Shown: positions 45,582-57,499, numbered from the stretch's first letter. The stretch: 64,000 bases of DNA from Morganella morganii (GCF_003996855.1 NZ_NRQY01000002.1:66361-130360); one strand, 5' to 3'. Program-made: numbers and translations. The notes: generated by a model from the sequence alone, not told the origin.

Positions 45582-45874
45582 TCCGCCGTCATGGTCAGGG
45601 GGGTCAGCACCAGCCGGATATCCCCCGGCCACTCGTCTTCCGCATCTCGGCAGGTGCCGATAATGGCTGAAAACAGCCGCCGCTGCCGTGCGGTAATATG
45701 TTCAAACGCCAGTATCACCGGCAGATCAATCCCGCCTGTCAGCATATCCCACAACGCATCCGTATTACGGCCAAAGTACGTCAGCTGAAATTTATCACTG
45801 AACTGCTGATAGAAATCGTCCGTCGTCCGGATAGTGCGGAAATCAAAATGCACAATGCTGATGTCAGGTGTCAT
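45578..45874 (-). CDS. Barstar-family ribonuclease inhibitor
   Basis: 98-residue homologue of barstar (E. coli YhcO is in this family). The key inhibitory helix is clear: [16 protein letters not shown] aligns with barstar NLDALWDCLTG, so Asp39 and Asp43 correspond to barstar Asp35 and Asp39, which plug the barnase active site. RDAED stands near barstar Glu76. No signal peptide, so cytoplasmic. It begins 3 bp after the barnase-like gene and should protect the cell from it. E. coli keeps only the inhibitor near tldD; here its probable target is present too. Confidence 0.88.
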   Translation of the reverse strand: MTPDISIVHFDFRTIRTTDDFYQQFSDKFQLTYFGRNTDALWDMLTGGIDLPVILAFEHITARQRRLFSAIIGTCRDAEDEWPGDIRLVLTPLTMTAD

Positions 45875-45877
45875 GGG

Positions 45878-46345
45878 TTAATGTACCTGCTGAAATGAGC
45901 GGTAATGATCGGTAGTGACATAAATCAGCCCGTCCCCGGAGTAAAGCAGACGATCACTGCCGCGGTGGCCGCAGTTATAATTGATATCCGCTTCAAACCA
46001 CTGACGCGACGGTGCATCCGGCAGCCCTTTTTCCCAGTTGCCGAAACGATCACCGCCGATAGCCTTACCCGGCATCACCTCACAGAGATTACCCTTTGAC
46101 GGCTGCCAGCCCGCATCACGGGCGGCTTTTTTTGTCACATAGTAATCCGGCAGACGCTGATGCTGCTGCACGTAGCTGACCACCCGTGCCTGTGATGTCA
46201 GAGCATCAATGCTCTGCGGCTGTTCTGTATGCTGCGGCACCGGCTCTGACGGACGGGTGTCGATAAACTGCCCCAGTAACCCCGCCAGCCAGGCGGAGAC
46301 CGCCACAATCAGAACGATCACCAGCGTGCCGTATTTCTGCATCAT
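45878..46345 (-). CDS. Membrane-anchored barnase-like ribonuclease
   Basis: 155-residue RNase of the barnase family. N-terminal hydrophobic helix (about 7-27), linker, then a domain from about residue 50 that aligns without large gaps to barnase: LPDYYVTKKAARDAGW, KGNL, PGKAIGGD, EADINY, GSDRLLYS, LIYVTTDHY. Catalytic residues present: Lys72 (barnase 27), Glu118 (73), Arg128 (83), Arg132 (87), His147 (102). Barnase Arg59 is Trp104 here. Cys88 and Cys125 fall on barnase positions 43 and 80, so a disulfide is likely in the periplasm. Start overlaps the tldD stop by one base (TGATG). Helix could be an anchor or an uncleaved signal. Confidence 0.9.
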   Translation of the reverse strand: MMQKYGTLVIVLIVAVSAWLAGLLGQFIDTRPSEPVPQHTEQPQSIDALTSQARVVSYVQQHQRLPDYYVTKKAARDAGWQPSKGNLCEVMPGKAIGGDRFGNWEKGLPDAPSRQWFEADINYNCGHRGSDRLLYSGDGLIYVTTDHYRSFQQVH

Positions 46346-47790
46346 CAGGCAGTTCCGCCGACAGTAATACTGTCCAGTTTCAGAGTCGGCTGACCAACAC
46401 CAACCGGCACGCTCTGGCCTTCTTTACCGCATACGCCGACGCCTTTATCCAGTTTCAGGTCATTACCGACCATCGACACCTGCTGCATGGCGTCAATACC
46501 GGAGCCAATCAGTGTCGCGCCTTTCACTGGTTTGGTAATCTTACCGTTTTCAATGAGATACGCTTCTGATGTCGAGAACACAAACTTACCGGAGGTGATA
46601 TCCACCTGACCGCCGCCGAAATTCGGGGCATACAGGCCATTTTTCACACTGGCGATAATCTCTTCCGGCGATGATTCCCCCGCCAGCATATAGGTATTGG
46701 TCATGCGCGGCATCGGCAGATGGGCATAAGATTCACGGCGGCCGTTACCGGTCGGGTCAACCCCCATCAGACGGGCGTTGAGTTTATCCTGCATATAACC
46801 TTTCAGAATACCGTTTTCAATCAGAACGTTATACTGACCAGGTACGCCTTCGTCATCAATCGCCAGTGAACCGCGGCGATCGCCGATCGTACCGTCATCA
46901 ACAATGGTACAGAGTGATGATGTGACCTGCTGACCGATTTTTCCGCTGAATACGGATGCACCACGGCGGTTGAAATCCCCTTCCAGTCCATGCCCGACCG
47001 CTTCATGCAGCAGCACGCCCGGCCAGCCCGCACCCAGCACAACCGGCATTGAACCGGCCGGTGCCGCAACGGCAGAGAGATTCACCAGCGCCATGCGCAC
47101 CGCTTCACGGGCGAAATGGTCAGCGCGGATCTCACCGTCTTCTGTACCGAGGAAATATTCATAGCCGAAACGACCGCCGCCGCCGCTGCCGCCGTGTTCA
47201 CGTTTGCCGTCCTCTTCCACCAGCACACTGACAGACAGACGTACCAGCGGACGGATATCCGTCGCCAGCGTGCCGTCAGTGGCGGCAACCAGAACTTCTT
47301 CATACACGCCGGTCAGGCTGGCATTGACTTCCTGCACACGCGGATCTTCTGCCCGTGCCACACGGTCAAGACGGTGCAGCAGCGCGATTTTTTCCTCACG
47401 CGGCATTGCGCGCAGCGGATCGAGCGCAGCATACAGTGCCATATTATTCACACGGTGAAGGCTTTGTACCTGGCCGTTACCCTGCTCACGCACAATACTG
47501 CGGGCGGCGGATGCACTCTGCTGTAATGCGGTCAGGCTTATCTGATCCGCATAAGCAAAGCCGGTTTTTTCACCGCTGACAGCGCGGATTCCGACACCCT
47601 GATCAATATTGTAAGAGCCGTTTTTAATAATTTTATCTTCCAGCACCCAGGCTTCATGAAAACTGCTCTGGAAGTACAGATCGCCATAATCAATATGGCG
47701 ATCCGCTAACTGTGTGAGGACAGAAAAGAGATCCTGTTCATCAAGATCATGGGCGGTCAGCAGATGATTGCTGACAGTTGAAAAACTCAT
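46345..47790 (-). CDS. tldD: Metalloprotease TldD
   Basis: 481-residue catalytic subunit of TldD/TldE. Zinc site HEAVGH (His262, His266) in [13 protein letters not shown] with a downstream Cys in [10 protein letters not shown]. Length and motif positions equal E. coli. Translationally coupled to the downstream barnase-like gene; 3 bp after the Nit-type amidase gene. Confidence 0.97.
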   Translation of the reverse strand: MSFSTVSNHLLTAHDLDEQDLFSVLTQLADRHIDYGDLYFQSSFHEAWVLEDKIIKNGSYNIDQGVGIRAVSGEKTGFAYADQISLTALQQSASAARSIVREQGNGQVQSLHRVNNMALYAALDPLRAMPREEKIALLHRLDRVARAEDPRVQEVNASLTGVYEEVLVAATDGTLATDIRPLVRLSVSVLVEEDGKREHGGSGGGGRFGYEYFLGTEDGEIRADHFAREAVRMALVNLSAVAAPAGSMPVVLGAGWPGVLLHEAVGHGLEGDFNRRGASVFSGKIGQQVTSSLCTIVDDGTIGDRRGSLAIDDEGVPGQYNVLIENGILKGYMQDKLNARLMGVDPTGNGRRESYAHLPMPRMTNTYMLAGESSPEEIIASVKNGLYAPNFGGGQVDITSGKFVFSTSEAYLIENGKITKPVKGATLIGSGIDAMQQVSMVGNDLKLDKGVGVCGKEGQSVPVGVGQPTLKLDSITVGGTA

Positions 47791-47793
47791 AAT

Positions 47794-48651
47794 TTACTTT
47801 TTACCTGTAGTGTTTTTCTCAATCAGTGAAGTCAGCTGCGGGCGGAAACGGTTATGTTTCACCACGCGGATCTGCTCACGCATTGAGGTTAAGCTGTCCG
47901 GACGGATATCCACGCCGATGGCAGCCACCGCATCCGTATTTTTCTTCATCACTTTGCCCCAGCCGTCAACGGCCATGGTGTGTCCCCATGTGCGGCGGGT
48001 ACCGTGTACGCCGACCTGCGCCGGTGCCAGGATAATGCACTGGTTTTCAATCGCACGGGCACGCAGCAGCGGCTCCCAGTGGTATTTGCCGGTCAGCCGG
48101 GTAAAGGCTGCCGGAACAGAGATAATCTCCGCACCCTGCTCACGCAGTGCCTGGAACAGGCCCGGGAAACGCAGATCATAACAGATGGTCATACCGAGAC
48201 GACCCACCGGGGTATCGACCACAGTGATGTGTTCGCCGCGCTGGAAAATTTTCGATTCATTGTATGAACCCTGCTCATCATCGATATTTACGTCAAACAT
48301 GTGAATTTTGTCATAACGGGCTTTGGTTTCCCCTTTATCATCAAACAGCAGGCTGCTGCTGGTGATACGCGCCGGGTCTTCGCGGCTGATTAACGGCATC
48401 GAGCCGACCAGAATCCACACCCCGTAACGGCGTGCCATATCAGCCACCGCTGATTGCAGCGGGCCTTCGCCCTGCACTTCCGCATACTTCTGATAGGTGT
48501 TGCCTGATGCGAAAATCAGCGCATTTTCCGGTGTCATCACCAGTTTGATATTATCAGGCAGTTGTTTGATCTGTTGTTCGATTTGCGCCAAATTGTGTTT
48601 GATATTTGTGCCGCTGCACAGCTGCAATAATGCCACATTTGCGTTTTTCAT
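47794..48651 (-). CDS. Carbon-nitrogen hydrolase, Nit1-type (probable deaminated glutathione amidase)
   Basis: 285-residue nitrilase-superfamily enzyme with the Glu-Lys-Cys triad: Glu42 (TPENALIF), Lys115 (YDKIHMFD) and Cys157 (TICYDLRFP). The YDKIHMFDVNI and RLGMTICYDLRFPGLFQALREQGAE blocks match the Nit1/Nit2 branch, which repairs deaminated glutathione. Substrate is inferred from this branch. Its ATG overlaps the yhdP stop by 4 bp (ATGA). In E. coli tldD and yhdP are direct neighbours without this gene. Confidence 0.88.
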   Translation of the reverse strand: MKNANVALLQLCSGTNIKHNLAQIEQQIKQLPDNIKLVMTPENALIFASGNTYQKYAEVQGEGPLQSAVADMARRYGVWILVGSMPLISREDPARITSSSLLFDDKGETKARYDKIHMFDVNIDDEQGSYNESKIFQRGEHITVVDTPVGRLGMTICYDLRFPGLFQALREQGAEIISVPAAFTRLTGKYHWEPLLRARAIENQCIILAPAQVGVHGTRRTWGHTMAVDGWGKVMKKNTDAVAAIGVDIRPDSLTSMREQIRVVKHNRFRPQLTSLIEKNTTGKK

Positions 48652-51600
48652 TCCTGGGTCTCCTTTAACTGACGCAAAACTTCATCTATCTTCGGCTCTT
48701 CTAAACTACCGCTCAGGTGATACCGTATCACCGAAATTTTACTCCAGAGCGGGCCGAGCACCTTACTGGCCACAAAGACTGCCGCTCCGGCTATCGGGTT
48801 AACCACAAAGGCTGTCGCCACCCCGACCGTCGCAGAGAGTTCCGGTGTGACAACCACCGACATATCAATACGACGCTCCACAAGATAAATTGAACCGCTA
48901 AAGCTGATATCCGCCATTAATCCGTCCACGCGGGTATCCGTTGTCTTTAAAATACCATCTTTTATCACGCCTTTACCGCGTATGCTGTCAAAAACGAAAT
49001 CATTACTGAAGGTATCCGTGAAATCCAGCTGTAGTTTGCGCAATAATGCATCAAAACTGACAAGCCGCAGCAGTTTACCGGCATTACCGCCGCCCATCCG
49101 CTCAATCGCCCCTTTGCCGAGCGAGGTGCTGATAATGCCGTTCAGTGTTGCCACATCCGGCGACCAGGGGACATCCCGCCAGTTCAGGTCAAAATCCACA
49201 GTAAACGGTGAGCCGGTGATAGGTACCAGTACCCCGAAATACGCAGCCATATTATCAAAAACCGGCCCCTTAAACTGACCTTTAAAATGTGATAGCGGTG
49301 TAAGACCGGCATCCCAGCGGCCGCCGCTGAGTGTCAGCTCACTGGCACTGTTTTTGACCGTTGCCGCATCCAGTACCAGTGAGTTATTTTCCGGCCAGAC
49401 TTTCGCATTAACCGTACCGATATTCAGGCCGCTCACCCAGCAGGCCTCACAGCGCAGTGTGACAGCAGGCCAGCTGCCGACACGGTAATCCGTTTTGGTG
49501 GTTTCATTGCGCTGAGATTCCGGCAGGGCATTCTGAATAGACTCCGGATTATAGTAGAGATAATCGATACTCGCCTGCCACGGCCCGGAAGCCGGAATAC
49601 GGATATCCCCGCGCAACTCCTGACTGTCTGAACTGAGCAGCCAGCCATTTTCCTGCGGATGAATGCGCAGTTTTATCTGATTCCAGCGCTGTCCTGCAAA
49701 ATCCGCATACGGAGCGGAGATATCAATATTCCCCGGCAGTTTCAGTGAGGCCGGCTGCTGATGGCTCTGTCCCGCAATAGCCAGCGCTCCGACCCACTCT
49801 TCACCGCTGATCGGCGGCAGCGCGATACTGATAACATCCCGGGTGATTTCTTCCGGCACTGTTGTGCCCGGACGGATTACTGCGCCATTGAGCGTAAGAA
49901 TATCGCCGAGACGCCAGTCCGTCAGGACGCTGAAAGATTTACCGACGGTTCCCCCGGCTTTCAGGGTGTATTCTGTCCCGGCTGCGTGCACATTCAGTGT
50001 GCCGCTCTCCGCCGCCCAGCGCCGGACAGCCGGTAAAGTGCTGCTGGTGAGTTTTCCGGTCTGCCCCTCCAGATCCACGGTGTAACGCATTTCCCCTTTT
50101 TGCGGCAGGGTAATTTTCACATCCCCTGTCCACGGGAATGAGCCGGTCACATGCTGTTTGATCGCCGCCGGTACCCCGTCGATGCCTTTCATCTGCCAGT
50201 TGCCGTCCAGATCGATATTCACGGCAAAATCTGACGGGTTCTCTTTGGTGGTAAAGCGGATATTCAGCGGCTGCCCGAACCAGTGAGCCGTGATGCGGTC
50301 ACTTTCCAGGTCGCCGTTATCAAAGCGGAACTGTCCGCTGACGCTTTTGAGCGTGCTGCCGAGCGGTACCACATCAATATCATTATTTTTCAGATTAACG
50401 TGACCGGTTGCCCGCACCATCTCATTAAAATTAAGCGGAATTTCCAGTTTCAGATCACCGTTAACCACACCACCGATTTTCAGTTGCTCCAGGGTATTAC
50501 CGATAGATTTTTTCATCGGCGTCTGATCAAAATACTTACCCAGTGATTCACCTTTGCCTTCAATGTCAGACTGAATATACAGACGCTCAACTGTAAAATC
50601 CGGGATATCCGCTTTCAGATTGCGGGCGGTGGCCTCCCCCAGTTTTGCTTCCTGCGCACTGATCCACAGCCCCTGATTATGGAAATTCAGATCTGCATTC
50701 ATGCCCATCAGGGCAGGCCATTCCGGATCATATTTAAAGGTGGCATCACGCAGCGGCACCCAAATCTGAAATTGTCCTTCGTTTTTGCGGAACGGAAAAT
50801 CGGCCGGGTTGCCCTGAAATATTACCGTGGCATTTTCTGCCTGTCCGGCAATCAGTGCCTGTGTGAGATATTCGCTCAGAAACTCCCCCATCAGCGGAAC
50901 CGGGAAATAGCGCCATGCTTCCCCGGCATCGGTCAGTGTCACACCGCCGAGTATCCCGAGTGACGGCGGCCTGTCCTTATCATGCTGATAACGGAAATTG
51001 CCGTTTGCCCGCAGCGCGCCGGATTTCAGATCCAGATTATCACTCCAGAGATTCAGATTACCGTCTGTATTCGTCCACTGAATCTGTCCGCGGCTTTCTG
51101 CCACCGCCAGCGGTGCGGTAAACATCGGGCGGTAGTCCAGTATGCTGTCATCGAGGGCAAAACGCAGAATGCCGCGTGCCTGCCCGCCCCGCAATACGCC
51201 GCTGAAATGGGATACCGACGGTAATTCTTCCAGGGCTTTCCAGCTGACATCCTGCCAGGAGACATCCAGTTCAAGATTTTCCGGTGCCGCCGGGGTGATA
51301 TCAAGGGAAAAATCATGAATAAGGCCTGACGGGTCGCGCTGCTGCCAGGCTTTGACAATATCATTGGTGAGGAAAGAGAAGGTCGGCACAATACTGCTCA
51401 GACGCGCCAGTTCAATATCATTCGCCCGGATTCGCAGATGCGGATTTCCGCCGTATTTGGCCGACGGCGGGATATAAAGCAGTGACACACTGCCTTCCGG
51501 CCACTGCTGCCCGTCGGTTTTCAGGTTGAACAAATCCGGAATATTAAACAGCCATCCTTCCCCCTGACGGCGCATCTGTACCATCAGATCCTGAACTTCC

Positions 51601-52430
51601 AGTGTGTGCGTCTCTTTGCCGGTCAGCCAGTCCGCCTCACCGGAGTTCAGCCTGACCAGACCCCGGGTTATCGCGCCCTTTTCCACCGTCATCCACCCGT
51701 CCAGGCTGAAACCGGCTTTATTCAGTCCGGTATTATCACGCAGCCAGCGGCTGAACCACGGGGTCATATCAATATCATCCGCCTGGAGGTAAACAGTTCC
51801 CTCATCCAGCAGACCGTTGACATCGCGCAGATCCAGACGCACCTGTAACCAGCCGCGCGGGTTATTCACCGAGGAGAGACTGATCTCCCCCTGGGCACGG
51901 TGGCGCTTGCTCTGATTGAGCCATGACAGACGGGAAATCAGTAAGGTGGCGGGATCGCCGGACGGTGTGAGAAAACGGATTTCGCTGTCACGCAGATCAA
52001 AATTATCAAAACGCTCCAGCCAGAGCCCGGACAGAGCATCATCCGTTTCAATACTGCTGCCGTCGCTGCTCAGCGGCTGTTTGTAATCCAGCTTCATGTG
52101 CCAGAAAGTCAGATCACGGAAACTGACCTGAAAACGGAATAATGTCCGCCAGATATCCAGGGAGAGGTCGATTTTTTCGGCTGAAATATCCGCATCCGGG
52201 GCGGTAACGGTCAGGTCGCGGAGTGTCAGCGCCGGGCCGAACCCCTGCCAGCGGCCGCTGATTTCACCGATTCTGACCGTGGCACCGGTCATCTGCGAGA
52301 GTTTTTGTTCGATCTGCGGACGGTATTCATTAATCTGAGGCAACAGGTAGCGCAGACCGCCGAGCACCAGTGCCGCAGCAATCACCATCACAATCACACA
52401 TGTCAGTAAAATCCCGGGCAGTCGCCTCAC
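48648..52430 (-). CDS. yhdP: AsmA-like envelope lipid transport protein YhdP
   Basis: 1260-residue inner-membrane-anchored protein of the AsmA/TamB group, one of the bridges (with TamB and YdbH) that carry phospholipid to the outer membrane. N-terminal helix PGILLTCVIVMVIAAALVLGGL, then a very long periplasmic beta-strand-rich region and the DUF3971/AsmA-like C-terminus. GTG 52430 (VRRLPGILL) is 5 nt after AAGGAG and matches the family start; the frame is open a little further to 52457. Confidence 0.94.
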   Translation of the reverse strand: MRRLPGILLTCVIVMVIAAALVLGGLRYLLPQINEYRPQIEQKLSQMTGATVRIGEISGRWQGFGPALTLRDLTVTAPDADISAEKIDLSLDIWRTLFRFQVSFRDLTFWHMKLDYKQPLSSDGSSIETDDALSGLWLERFDNFDLRDSEIRFLTPSGDPATLLISRLSWLNQSKRHRAQGEISLSSVNNPRGWLQVRLDLRDVNGLLDEGTVYLQADDIDMTPWFSRWLRDNTGLNKAGFSLDGWMTVEKGAITRGLVRLNSGEADWLTGKETHTLEVQDLMVQMRRQGEGWLFNIPDLFNLKTDGQQWPEGSVSLLYIPPSAKYGGNPHLRIRANDIELARLSSIVPTFSFLTNDIVKAWQQRDPSGLIHDFSLDITPAAPENLELDVSWQDVSWKALEELPSVSHFSGVLRGGQARGILRFALDDSILDYRPMFTAPLAVAESRGQIQWTNTDGNLNLWSDNLDLKSGALRANGNFRYQHDKDRPPSLGILGGVTLTDAGEAWRYFPVPLMGEFLSEYLTQALIAGQAENATVIFQGNPADFPFRKNEGQFQIWVPLRDATFKYDPEWPALMGMNADLNFHNQGLWISAQEAKLGEATARNLKADIPDFTVERLYIQSDIEGKGESLGKYFDQTPMKKSIGNTLEQLKIGGVVNGDLKLEIPLNFNEMVRATGHVNLKNNDIDVVPLGSTLKSVSGQFRFDNGDLESDRITAHWFGQPLNIRFTTKENPSDFAVNIDLDGNWQMKGIDGVPAAIKQHVTGSFPWTGDVKITLPQKGEMRYTVDLEGQTGKLTSSTLPAVRRWAAESGTLNVHAAGTEYTLKAGGTVGKSFSVLTDWRLGDILTLNGAVIRPGTTVPEEITRDVISIALPPISGEEWVGALAIAGQSHQQPASLKLPGNIDISAPYADFAGQRWNQIKLRIHPQENGWLLSSDSQELRGDIRIPASGPWQASIDYLYYNPESIQNALPESQRNETTKTDYRVGSWPAVTLRCEACWVSGLNIGTVNAKVWPENNSLVLDAATVKNSASELTLSGGRWDAGLTPLSHFKGQFKGPVFDNMAAYFGVLVPITGSPFTVDFDLNWRDVPWSPDVATLNGIISTSLGKGAIERMGGGNAGKLLRLVSFDALLRKLQLDFTDTFSNDFVFDSIRGKGVIKDGILKTTDTRVDGLMADISFSGSIYLVERRIDMSVVVTPELSATVGVATAFVVNPIAGAAVFVASKVLGPLWSKISVIRYHLSGSLEEPKIDEVLRQLKETQE

Positions 52431-52508
52431 TGGCTCTCCTTCTCCTGCAGCTGTCAAGGCCGGCGGAACCGGATATCCGCTTATATCCGGCAGTGTACCG
52501 CCAATGAA

Positions 52509-53978
52509 TTACATCATGACGACATCAAAATGTTCCTGGCTGTAGAGCGGCTCGGCGCGAACCTGAACCTGCTTACCGACAAAAATCTCCACCTCAGCCA
52601 GTGCATGGGATTCATCCCCCTGCAATGCTTCTGTCACCGCCGGTGAGGCATAGACCAGGAAGCGATCAACATCCAGCAGACGATGCACGCGGACAATCTC
52701 ACGCAAAATCTCATAGCAGACCGTTTCCACCGAGCGGACACTGCCGCGCCCCTGGCAGGTCGGGCACTTCTCACACAGGACATGTTCCAGGCTCTCCCGC
52801 GTGCGTTTGCGGGTCATTTCCACCAGACCGAGCTGTGAAAAACCGTTAATCGTGGTCTTCACCCGATCTTTCGCCAGCGCCAGTTCCAGTGAACTCAGCA
52901 CCCGGCGGCGGTGATCTTCATCGGTCATATCAATGAAATCAATGATAATGATACCACCGAGGTTGCGCAGACGTAACTGCCGCGCAATGGCCTGAGTCGC
53001 CTCGATATTGGTATTGAAAATAGTTTCTTCCAGATTGCGGTGCCCGACAAATGCGCCGGTGTTGATATCGATGGTGGTCATCGCCTCGGTCTGGTCGATA
53101 ATCAGATATCCGCCTGATTTCATTTCGACCTTACGCTCCATCGCCCGCTGAATTTCATTTTCGGTATCATAGAGGTCAAAAATCGGCTGACTGCCCTGGT
53201 ACAGTTCCAGTTTGGCTGTCATTTCCGGGATGTAATCATCCACAAATTCCTGTAACTCTTTAAAACTCAGGCGGGAGTCAATCCGGATGCGGTCTAGTGA
53301 CTCACCGGCAAAATCACGCAGAATGCGGTGTGCCAGCGCCAGTTCACCGTAGATTTTAGTGCGGGTGGTATTGCGTTTTTTGCGCTGGATAACTTTGGTC
53401 CACAACCGGCGTAAAAATGCGGCATCAGATGTCAGTTCTTCTTCCCCGACCCCTTCCGCTGCGGTGCGGATAATAAAACCGCCGTCCTCATCACAATAAC
53501 CCGCCACAATATTTTTCAGGCGTTCGCGCTCTTCTTCGCTCTCAATCCGCTGCGAAACCCCCACGTGGGATACGCCCGGCATAAACACCAGGTAGCGGGA
53601 AGGCAGCGTGATATCAGTGGTCAGACGCGCACCTTTGGTGCCCAGCGGATCTTTGACCACCTGCACAATGAGATCCTGTCCCTGATGGACCAGTTCCCCG
53701 ATATCGCGGGTGCGGAATTTCTCTTTTTCATCTCCGGAAATACATTCCGTATGCGGAATAATATCCGAGGCATGCAGGAAGGCTGCTTTATCCAGGCCAA
53801 TATCGATAAAGGCCGCCTGCATACCGAGCAGTACCCGGCTCACACGCCCTTTATAGATATTGCCGACGATACCGCGTTTGGCCTCGCGCTCAATATGAAT
53901 TTCCTGAAGTATCCCGCCGGTAATATAAGCAACCCGTGTTTCAGACGGAGTCACGTTGACTAAAAGCTCGGCTGTCAT
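52509..53978 (-). CDS. rng: Ribonuclease G
   Basis: 489-residue endoribonuclease that matures the 5' end of 16S rRNA, paralogue of RNase E's catalytic half. S1 domain (about 35-130), catalytic Asp in IIIIDFIDM (about 300-310) and Zn-link [11 protein letters not shown] (about 404-414). Its 5' end overlaps maf by 4 bp. Confidence 0.98.
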   Translation of the reverse strand: MTAELLVNVTPSETRVAYITGGILQEIHIEREAKRGIVGNIYKGRVSRVLLGMQAAFIDIGLDKAAFLHASDIIPHTECISGDEKEKFRTRDIGELVHQGQDLIVQVVKDPLGTKGARLTTDITLPSRYLVFMPGVSHVGVSQRIESEEERERLKNIVAGYCDEDGGFIIRTAAEGVGEEELTSDAAFLRRLWTKVIQRKKRNTTRTKIYGELALAHRILRDFAGESLDRIRIDSRLSFKELQEFVDDYIPEMTAKLELYQGSQPIFDLYDTENEIQRAMERKVEMKSGGYLIIDQTEAMTTIDINTGAFVGHRNLEETIFNTNIEATQAIARQLRLRNLGGIIIIDFIDMTDEDHRRRVLSSLELALAKDRVKTTINGFSQLGLVEMTRKRTRESLEHVLCEKCPTCQGRGSVRSVETVCYEILREIVRVHRLLDVDRFLVYASPAVTEALQGDESHALAEVEIFVGKQVQVRAEPLYSQEHFDVVMM

Positions 53979-54586
53979 GGTATTTCTTTCCCGTCAATAT
54001 GTTCCGGTACAATCCCGTTCAGGGTATCCGTGTACCGCTTAATTAATTCCTCAGTCTCCACTAACGGTAATCCCACCACAGCATGATAGCTACCGTTAAT
54101 TTTGCGGACATAACGCCCGCCTGAGCCCTGGATGCCGTAAGCACCGGCTTTGTCCATCGGCTCACCTGTCTGAATATACTCGTTTATTTCGTCATCGGAT
54201 AACCGGCGGAATGTCACATCCGTCACAATCAGTGTGCAGAGTGTCCGGAAACGGTCAGAAACCGCGACAGCCGTCATCACCTGATGAGTGCAGCCGGATA
54301 ATGCGCTGAGCATGGCAAAAGCATGTGCCGCATCCCGGGGCTTCTCCAGGATGTCACCGCCAAGCACCACAATGGTATCAGAGCCGATAACCGGACGGCC
54401 TTCCGCTGCCAGTGCCACCCCGGCCTGTGCTTTCTCCCGCGCCAGACGCACCACATAATCCGCGGCAGGTTCACCGTCACGGCGGATTTCATCGATGCAG
54501 GGGGAGAGTGTTTCACACTGAACATTCAGCAGCCGGATCAGTTCCCGGCGGCGGGGAGAGGTTGAAGCAAGGTAAATCGGCAGCAT
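53975..54586 (-). CDS. maf: Maf-family nucleoside triphosphate pyrophosphatase (YhdE type, dTTP/UTP)
   Basis: 203-residue Maf/HAM1-like house-cleaning pyrophosphatase. [33 protein letters not shown] and [31 protein letters not shown] are the family motifs; the last is typical of the YhdE (dTTP/UTP) branch. Between mreD and rng, as in E. coli. Confidence 0.95.
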   Translation of the reverse strand: MLPIYLASTSPRRRELIRLLNVQCETLSPCIDEIRRDGEPAADYVVRLAREKAQAGVALAAEGRPVIGSDTIVVLGGDILEKPRDAAHAFAMLSALSGCTHQVMTAVAVSDRFRTLCTLIVTDVTFRRLSDDEINEYIQTGEPMDKAGAYGIQGSGGRYVRKINGSYHAVVGLPLVETEELIKRYTDTLNGIVPEHIDGKEIP

Positions 54587-54633
54587 TCAGGTGTCCTGAC
54601 GTTTTGTTAACGTATCACGCCGCCGTCCCCTGA

Positions 54634-55122
54634 TTAATGAACAGAAAAATGGCGGCGGGTCTTACGCAGTAATAAAAAAATCCATGGCCATAAGATACCA
54701 TTGACCAGACTGTTCCAGAAGACTTCCGGATGAAACACAATATCGGACAATAAAAATTCTGACCAGAAAACAAAGAACTGCATCAGCACTGACAGCAAAA
54801 TGATGACCAGTGACTGCTGCCACAGCGCCATATTGCGCAGCAGCTGATGCCTGAAGGACACCAGATAAGTGACAATAGTGAGGCTCAGGGCATGTACGCC
54901 GAGCGTGGAGCCTCCGATCAGATCAATGATCATACCGAGAAAGAAAGCGGAGCCGACACTGACCCGGTGCGGCAGTGCCATCACCCAGTAGATCAGAAAC
55001 AGCATTGCCCACGACGGACGGTAAAACTGAAGCTGCTCCGGCCAGGGCATGATTTGCAGCACCAGTGCTATCAGAAAAGAGAGCCAGACAATAATCCGGT
55101 TTTGCCCCCGGTAGGTATTCAT
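54634..55122 (-). CDS. mreD: Rod shape-determining protein MreD
   Basis: 162-residue inner-membrane protein with about five helices, part of the elongasome with MreC and RodA/PBP2. Conserved SVGSAFFLGMIIDLIGGSTLGVHALSLTI. Start overlaps the mreC stop by 4 bp. Confidence 0.96.
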   Translation of the reverse strand: MNTYRGQNRIIVWLSFLIALVLQIMPWPEQLQFYRPSWAMLFLIYWVMALPHRVSVGSAFFLGMIIDLIGGSTLGVHALSLTIVTYLVSFRHQLLRNMALWQQSLVIILLSVLMQFFVFWSEFLLSDIVFHPEVFWNSLVNGILWPWIFLLLRKTRRHFSVH

Positions 55123-56213
55123 TGCGGCCTCATCCTCAGCGGCCGGACGGGTGCAGTTTCAGCTGCCGGTTCCTGAGCTTCCGGTGCGACGGCCCTGCTG
55201 TTTGCCGGTTTTGGTTGTGCCGGAGCAGATGGTTGTGCCGGGGCAGATGACTGTACCGGAGCAGCAGGCGGAATAACGGCAGGGTCACTTTCCGGAGCCG
55301 GGACTGACGGGATCACCTGCGGCATAACCTGCATGATGCGTTCATTAGCCGCACGGTACACCTCAGACGGGCCGGAAGGATCACGCGGATTGCTGTCCCC
55401 GCCCCACAGTAAGAGCAGATAACGCAGACGCTGAAGATCTGCCGTCGGTTTGGCGCTGATAATAGTGTAAGCGCGCTGATTATCCACTTTTACCGAAGAG
55501 ACAATCCCGACAGGGTAACCTTCCGGGAAACGGCCGCCGAGACCGGATGTGACCAGCACATCACCCACGCGGATATCAATATTATTCGGCAGGGGTTCAA
55601 GCTGTAAATCGTCCGTACACCCGGTGCCGGATGCAATGACGCGAATGTCGTTACGCAGTACCTGGATCGGCAGTGCGTGAGTGGTATCGCAGATCAGCAG
55701 AACGCGGCTGGTTAACTGGGACACGGCAATCACCTGCCCTACCACACCTTTATCACTGATCACCGGCTGACCGTCATACACACCGTCACGGCTGCCTTTG
55801 TCGATCACCACCTGGTCACGATACGGGGTGTTGGCTCCCGCCATCACCTGCGTGACCATCATGTGCTCATCCTGGCGCAGCGGCGAACCGAGCAGCTCCC
55901 GCAGCCGGGCGTTTTCCTGTTTGAACTGTTCAAGCAGCTGATTCTGGCTGTTTTTAACCAGCAGTTCCTGCCGCAAAGCGCGGTTTTCAAATTCCAGCTG
56001 TTCACGGGTCGCAAAGTTATCAGAAATACCGTCCAGTAACTGGCGCGGGCCGTTAGCTAAAAAATAGAACGGGCTGACCGCCGTATCCAGATAGTTACGG
56101 ATCTTGGTAAAAGCATCAATCCGGTTATCAACCACAATCAGTCCGATGGCAAAAATAACCGCAATAATAATGCGAATCTGAAGGGAAGGCCCCCGGCTAA
56201 AAATCGGCTTCAT
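55119..56213 (-). CDS. mreC: Rod shape-determining protein MreC
   Basis: 364-residue bitopic protein: one N-terminal helix (IRIIIAVIFAIGLIVVDNR), a coiled coil (about 65-110), the two beta-barrel periplasmic core (VIDKGSRDGVYDGQPVISDKGVVGQVI) that activates PBP2, and a long Pro/Ala-rich disordered tail (about 295-355) with repeated SAPAQP units. Confidence 0.96.
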   Translation of the reverse strand: MKPIFSRGPSLQIRIIIAVIFAIGLIVVDNRIDAFTKIRNYLDTAVSPFYFLANGPRQLLDGISDNFATREQLEFENRALRQELLVKNSQNQLLEQFKQENARLRELLGSPLRQDEHMMVTQVMAGANTPYRDQVVIDKGSRDGVYDGQPVISDKGVVGQVIAVSQLTSRVLLICDTTHALPIQVLRNDIRVIASGTGCTDDLQLEPLPNNIDIRVGDVLVTSGLGGRFPEGYPVGIVSSVKVDNQRAYTIISAKPTADLQRLRYLLLLWGGDSNPRDPSGPSEVYRAANERIMQVMPQVIPSVPAPESDPAVIPPAAPVQSSAPAQPSAPAQPKPANSRAVAPEAQEPAAETAPVRPLRMRPQ

Positions 56214-56326
56214 AAGATGCGATATCAGGTACTACAGTAATTCTGTCCGGGAAGACAGAGTATGTATCCGGCGGGCAGGGGAAGCGTACTCCCCCGGCCT
56301 GCAGTATTGAACGGACGGGAGTCCGC

Positions 56327-57499
<1,173 letters not shown>

